From an uncultured Anaeroplasmataceae bacterium (GTDB lineage: Bacteria > Bacillota_I > Bacilli_A > Acholeplasmatales > Anaeroplasmataceae), in contig CALUYM010000005.1 in assembly GCA_944325035.1 (NCBI GenBank), forward strand, positions 62,001 to 126,000: a stretch of 64,000 nt of DNA, in the 5' to 3' direction. The notes below the pieces were generated by a model. The model ran no database searches and had not been told where the DNA came from. It saw only the letters and a list, made by a program, of their open reading frames with translations. The position numbers and the translations under genes are program-made. This document shows positions 58,817-64,000 of this stretch, in pieces. The number at the start of each line of letters is the position of its first letter. Position 1 is the first letter of the stretch.

Positions 58817-59827
58817 TTATTTTAAAATATATTCAATTTCTATATTCTTATTTGCTTTAACTTTAGCATAAGATCCACAAATAATTGGAAGTTGAGGTTT
58901 AATATGACCAAAATCAGCGTCTAAAATAATTGGAACATTTAAATCTTTTAAGACATCATAGATTGCATTATGCATATCGATATCAAAAAATTTATCATTA
59001 ATTAAAAGACTTCTACCAAAAATAAATCCTTTAGTATTTTTAAACCAACCATGGCGTTTCATTTGTAAAATTGCTAAACGCAATTGCCAAGCCGTTAAAT
59101 CACAAGATTCTAAAAACCAAATTAATCCATCATTTTCGTATTTTTGACTAAATTCATGAACCTTATCATAAGGCGTACCGATTAATGAAAGAAGTGAATC
59201 AGTGCAACCACCAATTAATCTTCCTTCCATTTCGATTTTATCAGGATAACAAGTTAAAATTTTATCCTCAGTTAAATTATACGCAGCTAATGGATTATTC
59301 TCATCTTTAATTGATTCTAGTTCATATTTAGGATAACCTATAAATTTTAATTTTTCTCCTTTAATTAAGCTGATTGCATCTAATTGCGATGCATATAGTT
59401 TTGTAGTACCAAATTCTGGTGCACAACCTCCATAAATAGTAGCAATATCACAAAGTGTAGTTAATGTAAAAGTTAAATTAGTATTATCAGAATAGCCCAT
59501 AAACCATTTAGGTTCTAACAATTTAATTTTTTCAAAATCAATTAAATCAAGCAACTCATACATTAGGTTACCACCACCTACTGATAATAAAAGTTGATTA
59601 TTTGAAACATAACCATCCATAAATTCTTTGACGCAAATTTCTTTTGTGTTAGAGCGAACACCACCATCATTAAAAACATTGGGACCATAGGTTGGATTTA
59701 AACCAGCTTCTTTAAACACATCGTAAGCTTTAATAAGTCTTGATTTATATGGTTCAATTACACAACCAAAACTAGGAGCAATAAAAATAAGATTTGTATT
59801 ATTATTTAAAAATTTTGGGTATTTCAT
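58817..59827 (-). CDS. S66 LD-carboxypeptidase / MccF-like protein
   Basis: A 336-residue S66 peptidase. The nucleophile serine is in FMGYSDNTNLTF, preceded by LLLSVGGGNLMYELL. The later EGRLIGGCTDSLLSLIGTPYD and FGHIKPQLPIICG hold the Glu and His of the Ser-Glu-His triad. Family members trim murein tetrapeptides (LdcA) or cleave microcin C-like acyl-AMPs (MccF); the sequence looks closer to the MccF/LdcA-like homologue group, and I cannot separate them. The ATG at 59827 is preceded by AAAGGA; a longer start at 59869 would have no ribosome site. Confidence 0.87.
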   Translation of the reverse strand: MKYPKFLNNNTNLIFIAPSFGCVIEPYKSRLIKAYDVFKEAGLNPTYGPNVFNDGGVRSNTKEICVKEFMDGYVSNNQLLLSVGGGNLMYELLDLIDFEKIKLLEPKWFMGYSDNTNLTFTLTTLCDIATIYGGCAPEFGTTKLYASQLDAISLIKGEKLKFIGYPKYELESIKDENNPLAAYNLTEDKILTCYPDKIEMEGRLIGGCTDSLLSLIGTPYDKVHEFSQKYENDGLIWFLESCDLTAWQLRLAILQMKRHGWFKNTKGFIFGRSLLINDKFFDIDMHNAIYDVLKDLNVPIILDADFGHIKPQLPIICGSYAKVKANKNIEIEYILK

Positions 59828-60031
59828 AACAAAATCCTTTCTAATTAAGTATATACTTAAGTATAGCATAAAAGATTAATGGAAAATATAATGATAATAT
59901 TAAAAAATATTTTTTATTGAATAAACTATCAACAATCTTAAAACATTCTAATAATCTAAAATTAAAAAATATAGAATATAAATTATTAAAATGTTATAAT
60001 CGTTTTAGGCAGTTATATTATAAAATGCTAG

Positions 60032-60076
60032 AAAGGAGACATAGTCAGTTTTTCTGATTATGTATTATGTAATATG
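60032..60076 (+). promoter_or_regulatory. Shine-Dalgarno, hairpin, start codon region
   Basis: AAAGGAG (60032-60038) is 35 bases from the ATG at 60074. ACATAGTCAG-TTTTT-CTGATTATGT (60039-60063, ten pairs, one G-U) lies between. Folding it leaves about ten bases between ribosome site and ATG, as at pyrR. The -10 TATAAT of the transcript is at 59994-59999. Confidence 0.6.
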
Positions 60077-60616
60077 TTTTTTTTCAAAAAAAAGAATAAA
60101 GAAGAAAAAGTCCAAGATAATAGTCGTTTTAAAGTTGTCGATTCCTTTGATTTAAAACCATTTTCAGATTTAAAGTATGATTTGATTTATGCTCATAATG
60201 AAATTATTTTAGAAAATGGTGATGTGACAATTGGTGTTAGACAATATAAGGGTGTCTTGCTAAAATTTATGTTAGTTTCTAATTTTGACAATATGGATAA
60301 GTATTCACTTGAGACAGATTGTATTATCGAATATGCAAATCAAAAAGGTTATTATGAATACATTAAACCGGAAGATTTAGATTGTTACAAAGATGTACAA
60401 ATTTATATTTTCAAAGAAACAACGGAAAAAATTAAACAATATGCTTTTATAAATGCAACAGCAACTAATTTAACATATAGACAATATTTTACTTATGATC
60501 ATGATAATGGTCGAATTTTACAGTACCGAAAATTACGAGATTTTGGTCCATTAGTTGAGCAATATTTAACAGCGCTTTTTTTTGATTTAGCCTGTGTTGA
60601 TAAGGAGATGTATTAA
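60074..60616 (+). CDS. Hypothetical cytoplasmic protein
   Basis: A 180-residue soluble protein with a basic N-terminus (FFFKKKNKEEKVQD) and an alpha/beta body with many aromatic residues (KYDLIYAHNEIILENGD, YKGVLLKFMLVSN, FKETTEKIKQYAFINA). I recognise no family. Its start region contains a hairpin between ribosome site and ATG. It ends just before a membrane protein gene, and the two share a transcript with an M19 dipeptidase. Confidence 0.7.
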   Translation: MFFFKKKNKEEKVQDNSRFKVVDSFDLKPFSDLKYDLIYAHNEIILENGDVTIGVRQYKGVLLKFMLVSNFDNMDKYSLETDCIIEYANQKGYYEYIKPEDLDCYKDVQIYIFKETTEKIKQYAFINATATNLTYRQYFTYDHDNGRILQYRKLRDFGPLVEQYLTALFFDLACVDKEMY

Positions 60617-60617
60617 A

Positions 60618-61298
60618 ATGTTTGGTCGAAAACCTTTTTTTTATCGAATTCCTCGATATATACTAGTATTAATCACTTTAGTATTGTTAGTTTTGTCTGG
60701 AGTGGTAATGTATTTTTATACAGTTAACCAAAATCCATTATTAATGACACTAACAATTATCTTAACTATTTTATTTGTTATTTCAATGAATGCAACAATT
60801 TCTCGTTTTGCTGTTTTTAAACCAAAGCCTATTAAATATCCTAAAGCTTATTATGAGGGAAAATCTTTTTTGGAATTAGATCAAACTTTAACTAAACAAG
60901 GTTTTAATCGTAATAGCCAAGCTTTTGGTGAAGGCTTTATAAAAATTGAGGGTAAAACAGCTTATAAAGTTTTATTAGTTGATCGTCCTGATATATATTT
61001 TGATCCGGATAAAAAAGAAGTTAAACAAAAACCTACAAAAGGTATTGAAAAGTGCACAAGATTAATCGGTTTTGAAATTTTCTTTAAAACTAATGATGAA
61101 GTTTTAAAACGTATTCCTGATTTTTCATTTAAAGGAGATAAGGTTTTATATGATGGTTTTTATTTTGATGAAGAAAAAAACCAGCTAGTTGAAGCCAATA
61201 AGATTGATGTTGCTCCACATAATGAACAATATAAACGTATGATTGAGATTTTAGGTTTAAAAGAGATTGAGAAAAAAGAGGATGGTACTAAAAAATAA
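60618..61298 (+). CDS. Hypothetical protein with two membrane helices
   Basis: A 226-residue protein with two adjacent transmembrane segments (YILVLITLVLLVLSGVVMYF and LLMTLTIILTILFVISM) and a long cytoplasmic, lysine-rich domain containing YEGKSFLELDQTLTKQGF and a C-terminal charged tail. No family is recognised. AGGAG lies ten bases before the ATG at 60618, better than the TTG at 60594. The stop overlaps the ATG of the dipeptidase gene by one base. Confidence 0.7.
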   Translation: MFGRKPFFYRIPRYILVLITLVLLVLSGVVMYFYTVNQNPLLMTLTIILTILFVISMNATISRFAVFKPKPIKYPKAYYEGKSFLELDQTLTKQGFNRNSQAFGEGFIKIEGKTAYKVLLVDRPDIYFDPDKKEVKQKPTKGIEKCTRLIGFEIFFKTNDEVLKRIPDFSFKGDKVLYDGFYFDEEKNQLVEANKIDVAPHNEQYKRMIEILGLKEIEKKEDGTKK

Positions 61299-62221
61299 TG
61301 AAAATTGCTGATATGCATTGTGATACACTATGTTTATTAAAAGATAATAATTTATCTATTAATAATAATCAAACTATGGTCAATTTATCAAATTTTGATA
61401 ATTTAATATTACAAAATTTTGCTTGCTTTGCTCTTTATACAGAAAATCCATATAAAAGAGTATGTGATTTAATTGAAACATATAATAAGATATTAAAAGA
61501 AAATAATTCAATAATTCCTGTTTTAACAAAATGTGATTTAGATAAACCAGGTTTTCATGCGTTATTATCGATTGAAGAAGGTGGCGCTTTAGAGGGAAAA
61601 ATAGAGAGATTAGATGAATTTTTTTCCAAAGGGGTTCGTCTAATAACGTTGACATGGAATTTTAAGAATGAAATTGGTAGTCCTAATAATACTCGTGAAA
61701 ACATAGCTAATAATATTGATGGATTGACTAATTTTGGTAGAGAACTTATAAAAAGAATGAATGACTTAGGAATCGTTATTGATATCTCTCATTTAGGAGA
61801 TGCTTCAACTTTAGAGGTTTTGGCATTATCTACTAAACCGGTTGTAGCATCGCATTCGGGAGTAAGAAGTATTTGTAGTAGTGTTAGAAATTTAACAGAT
61901 GAAATGATTAAATTATTAATTCAAAAACGAGGCTTTATAGGTATCAATTTTTGTAAGTATTTTTTAAATAGAGAAAAAGAAGAAGCGACAATTGAGGATG
62001 TTATTGATCATATTGATTATATTGTAAAATTAGGTGGTATTGATGTTGTTGGATTTGGTTCTGACTTCGATGGTATAAGTAATCATAATATTGAAATGAA
62101 AAATCCTAGTTTTTTTACTAAAATAATTGAGGCTTTAAAATCAAGAGGTTATACAGAAGAACAAATCGCTAAAATAAGTTATCTAAATGCATTTCGGGTT
62201 TTAAACGAGGTATTAAATTAA
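61298..62221 (+). CDS. M19-family membrane-dipeptidase homologue
   Basis: A 307-residue zinc dipeptidase-like protein of the amidohydrolase fold. MKIADMHCDTL carries the H-x-D metal pair, LLSIEEGGAL the bridging glutamate, and IDISHLGDAST, VVASHSGVRSI and FGSDFDGI the remaining ligands. Bacterial M19 enzymes hydrolyse dipeptides, often with D-residues. Despite the family name there is no signal peptide or membrane helix. The ATG overlaps the preceding gene's stop by one base, so it is in the same operon as the two unknown genes. Confidence 0.9.
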   Translation: MKIADMHCDTLCLLKDNNLSINNNQTMVNLSNFDNLILQNFACFALYTENPYKRVCDLIETYNKILKENNSIIPVLTKCDLDKPGFHALLSIEEGGALEGKIERLDEFFSKGVRLITLTWNFKNEIGSPNNTRENIANNIDGLTNFGRELIKRMNDLGIVIDISHLGDASTLEVLALSTKPVVASHSGVRSICSSVRNLTDEMIKLLIQKRGFIGINFCKYFLNREKEEATIEDVIDHIDYIVKLGGIDVVGFGSDFDGISNHNIEMKNPSFFTKIIEALKSRGYTEEQIAKISYLNAFRVLNEVLN

Positions 62222-62252
62222 AAAAAGTTTTTACTTAAAAAATAGAATTTGC

Positions 62253-62281
62253 TTGCATATTAGTTATATACGTGGTAAAAT
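62253..62281 (+). promoter_or_regulatory. Promoter of rpmE
   Basis: TTGCAT (62253-62258), 17-base spacer, TAAAAT (62276-62281). Confidence 0.7.
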
Positions 62282-62301
62282 GAGTCGGTAAAAAACTTAC
62301 T

Positions 62302-62318
62302 ATAGTTCCTACAACTAT
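62302..62318 (+). promoter_or_regulatory. Small hairpin in the rpmE leader
   Basis: ATAGTT-CCTAC-AACTAT, a six-base stem directly before GGAAGGAG. It may be a binding site for L31 autoregulation, as seen in some bacteria, but this is only a suggestion. Confidence 0.35.
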
Positions 62319-62338
62319 GGCGGAAGGAGATTAAAAAT

Positions 62339-62545
62339 ATGAAAAAAGGTATTCATCCAGATTACAAGAAAGTAATTTGCACATGCACTACTTGTGGAGC
62401 TCAATTTGAAACTGGTTCAGTTTTAGATGAGATTCGTGTTGATACTTGTTCAAATTGCCATCCATTCTACACTGGTAAGCAAGTATTTGCATCTGCTCAA
62501 GGTAGAGTTGAACAATTCAACAAGCGTTACAATCTTAAGAAGTAA
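62339..62545 (+). CDS. rpmE: Ribosomal protein L31 (zinc form)
   Basis: A 68-residue bL31 of the 50S subunit. It starts [23 protein letters not shown] and has [12 protein letters not shown] in the middle. The CxC/CxxC cysteines mark the zinc-binding (C+) form, which is replaced by a C- paralogue under zinc limitation in Bacillus. GGAAGGAG precedes the ATG. It is a single-gene unit with promoter, leader hairpin and terminator. Confidence 0.97.
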   Translation: MKKGIHPDYKKVICTCTTCGAQFETGSVLDEIRVDTCSNCHPFYTGKQVFASAQGRVEQFNKRYNLKK

Positions 62546-62551
62546 TCTAAC

Positions 62552-62575
62552 AAAGGTCTCAATTGAGGCCTTTTT
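62552..62575 (+). terminator. Terminator of rpmE
   Basis: AAAGGTCTC-AATT-GAGGCCTTT (one G-U pair) with T5. Confidence 0.85.
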
Positions 62576-62707
62576 ATTTTTTATATATAGTTTATAGAAA
62601 TATTTTCTGGATTGTAGAGATAAGAATTATGACTAAATATGTATAGTCAAGTGTTGAATTAAGATTATAGTATGTTAAAATTAATTTTAGAAATGAGGTT
62701 ATGATTT

Positions 62708-63292
62708 ATGAATTACTATACAAATCAAGGTGGATGGATTGAAGTAATCTGTGGACCAATGTTTGCTGGGAAAACAGAAGAGTTAATTAGACGTGTAACG
62801 AGAATGGAGTATGCTAAAAAACATTTTTTAGTTTTTAAGCCATTTATTGACAATCGTTATGCAAATGATGAGGTTGTAAGTCACTCAAAATATAAAATAA
62901 AAGCGATAAATATAAATAATCCTACAGAAATATTTCAATATTTAAAAGATGATGTTCAAGCAATTGTTATTGATGAAATCCAATTTTTTGATGAAACAAT
63001 GATTGATATAATTCAAAACTTAGCAAGTAAAGGATTAAGGGTAATTGCAGCAGGTCTTGATTTAGATTTTAAAGGAAAACCTTTTGGAATTATGCCACAA
63101 GTACTAGCTATTTCTGAAAAAGTTATAAAATTAACAGCTATTTGTGTTTGCTGCGGAGAAGAAGCTACTAGAACTCAACGAATTATTGATGGGCATGAAG
63201 CATATTTAGATGATCCGGTTGTTCTTGTTGGTGCTAAAGAATCGTATGAGTCACGTTGTCGCAAATGTCATAAGGTATTAATTCATGGATAA
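62708..63292 (+). CDS. tdk: Thymidine kinase
   Basis: A 194-residue type II thymidine kinase that salvages thymidine. The P-loop is GPMFAGKTEELI, and VIDEIQFFD is the Walker B-like segment. CVCCG and CRKCH are the four zinc-lasso cysteines. YESRCRKCH at the end is conserved. The ATG at 62708 is the family start. It overlaps tadA by eight bases. Confidence 0.97.
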   Translation: MNYYTNQGGWIEVICGPMFAGKTEELIRRVTRMEYAKKHFLVFKPFIDNRYANDEVVSHSKYKIKAININNPTEIFQYLKDDVQAIVIDEIQFFDETMIDIIQNLASKGLRVIAAGLDLDFKGKPFGIMPQVLAISEKVIKLTAICVCCGEEATRTQRIIDGHEAYLDDPVVLVGAKESYESRCRKCHKVLIHG

Positions 63293-63737
63293 ATATTATT
63301 ACATGAAAGAAGCTTTAAAAGAAGCAAAAAAAGCTTATAAGAAAAAGGAAGTACCAGTAGGAGCGATTTTAGTTTATAATGGTAAAATTATTGCAAGAGC
63401 TCATAATTTACGTGAACGTAAACAAAATGTTTTCACACATGCTGAAGTATTGGCTATAAAAAAAGCTAATCGGAAGTTCAAATGTTGGCACTTAGAAAAT
63501 TGTGAATTATACGTTACACTAGAGCCATGTCCCTTGTGTGCGGGAGCTATAATTCAAACGAGATTAAAAAAAGTTTATTTTGGTGCATATGATTTTAAAG
63601 GTGGTTGCGGTGGTTCAGTTTTAAACTTATTTAATTATCGTTTTCAAAATCCGGAGATAATATTAGAAGGCGGGATATTGGAAGAAGAATGTCGTGACCT
63701 TATTAAGTCTTTTTTTAAAGAACTCAGAAAAAAGTAA
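63285..63737 (+). CDS. tadA: tRNA-specific adenosine deaminase
   Basis: A 150-residue zinc deaminase that makes inosine at position 34 of tRNA-Arg(ACG). The active site is THAEVLAIKKA (His ligand and catalytic Glu), and the cysteine pair is PCPLCAGAI. FGAYDFKGGCGG and the C-terminal LRKK match TadA. It overlaps tdk by eight bases. In this genome it sits directly before the SRP RNA, as in many Firmicutes. Confidence 0.95.
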   Translation: MDKYYYMKEALKEAKKAYKKKEVPVGAILVYNGKIIARAHNLRERKQNVFTHAEVLAIKKANRKFKCWHLENCELYVTLEPCPLCAGAIIQTRLKKVYFGAYDFKGGCGGSVLNLFNYRFQNPEIILEGGILEEECRDLIKSFFKELRKK

Positions 63738-63766
63738 TTGAATAAGCTAGTTATTTATGCTAGAAT
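63738..63766 (+). promoter_or_regulatory. Promoter of the SRP RNA
   Basis: TTGAAT (63738-63743), 17-base spacer, TAGAAT (63761-63766), just after the tadA stop. Confidence 0.75.
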
Positions 63767-63772
63767 CTAATT

Positions 63773-63853
63773 GTCTTACTCAATTGAAAGCGGTGAACCA
63801 GGTCAGGATCGGAAGGTAGCAGCCTTAAGCTTAGCTTTTGATGTGAGTGAGAC
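63773..63853 (+). ncRNA. ffs: Signal recognition particle RNA, small bacterial type
   Basis: The conserved domain IV is present: GTGAACCAGGTCAGG, the GGAA tetraloop region, and GGTAGCAGCC. The outer stem is GTCTTACTCA with TGAGTGAGAC, and T6 follows at 63854-63859. It is about 81 nt, close to the 4.5S form and without an Alu domain. Confidence 0.93.
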
Positions 63854-63859
63854 TTTTTT

Positions 63860-63933
63860 GCCCTTATAGTTCACTGGTAGAACACATCCATGGTAAGGAT
63901 GAGAAGTAAGTCCGATTCTTACTGAGGGCACCA
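63860..63933 (+). tRNA. tRNA-Thr (anticodon GGU)
   Basis: A 74-base cloverleaf. The acceptor is GCCCTTA with TGAGGGC, discriminator A, and an encoded CCA at the end. The anticodon stem is CATCC/GGATG with the loop ATGGTAA, giving anticodon GGT (63892-63894), which reads ACC and ACU. The T-arm contains GTCCGATTC. It starts directly after the SRP RNA T-run. Confidence 0.93.
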
Positions 63934-63953
63934 TTTTTGGAAGTTTAATGTAT

Positions 63954-63984
63954 AGTTATCAACTTTATGTTGATAGCTTTTTTT
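63954..63984 (+). terminator. Terminator after tRNA-Thr
   Basis: AGTTATCAAC-TTTAT-GTTGATAGCT with one G-U pair, followed by T6-7. Confidence 0.85.
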
Positions 63985-64000
63985 ATTATGAAAAAACATC

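Overview
The window is AT-rich DNA from a low-GC Gram-positive bacterium (Bacillota). The gene style suggests an Erysipelotrichia- or Mollicutes-related gut lineage, but that placement is an inference. The standard genetic code is used: TGA ends cas2, the ABC permease and the tnpV remnant, and tryptophan is TGG. Genes are mostly on the + strand, tightly packed, with clear AGGAGG-type ribosome sites and many hairpin/T-run terminators.

Layout. 1-8.3 kb: a broken TIR-domain remnant at the edge, a MATE efflux pump, two Hsp20 chaperones behind a CIRCE operator, a PLD-helicase-DUF3427 protein with an overlapping NUDIX gene, an aminotransferase and a YoaK-type membrane protein. 8.3-29.4 kb: a purine block. 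A guanine-type riboswitch precedes fhs and a PEPCK/HPr-kinase-like P-loop gene. A second guanine-type riboswitch, a 23-codon leader ORF and a further terminator precede purE-purK-purL(fused)-purC-purF-purM-purN-purH-purD-folD-purB-guaB-guaA. Together these make IMP, AMP precursors and GMP, and Fhs/FolD supply the formyl groups used by PurN and PurH.

29.4-46.2 kb is the accessory region. It holds remnants of a conjugative or mobilizable element (relaxase C-terminus, frameshifted tnpV, decayed XRE regulator), a DpnII-like restriction-modification cassette with a nonsense codon in the endonuclease, a GyrI-like protein, an ABC-2 exporter, and a type II-A CRISPR-Cas locus. That locus has tracrRNA, cas9, cas1, cas2, csn2, a leader ending in ATTTGAG, and 48 repeats with 47 spacers. 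cas9 carries one in-frame TAG after codon 391, while all other parts look intact. The tracrRNA and cas promoters lie on opposite strands and share the same -10 position.

46.2-64 kb is mostly housekeeping: an orphan AbiEi-like regulator, an M3 oligopeptidase, an XRE/membrane-protein pair, yebC, pyrR, an M29 aminopeptidase, glnA, a surface protein, a TtcA-type thiolase, mnmE, an S66 carboxypeptidase, two unknown genes, an M19 dipeptidase, rpmE, tdk, tadA, the small SRP RNA and tRNA-Thr(GGU).

The observations most worth a second look are the nonsense codons in the nucleases of separate defence systems (Cas9, the DpnII-like enzyme, and a TIR remnant), the tracrRNA/cas promoter overlap, an inverted degenerate CRISPR repeat inside the leader, the purE leader ORF, and two genes whose Shine-Dalgarno is separated from the start codon by a near-perfect hairpin.
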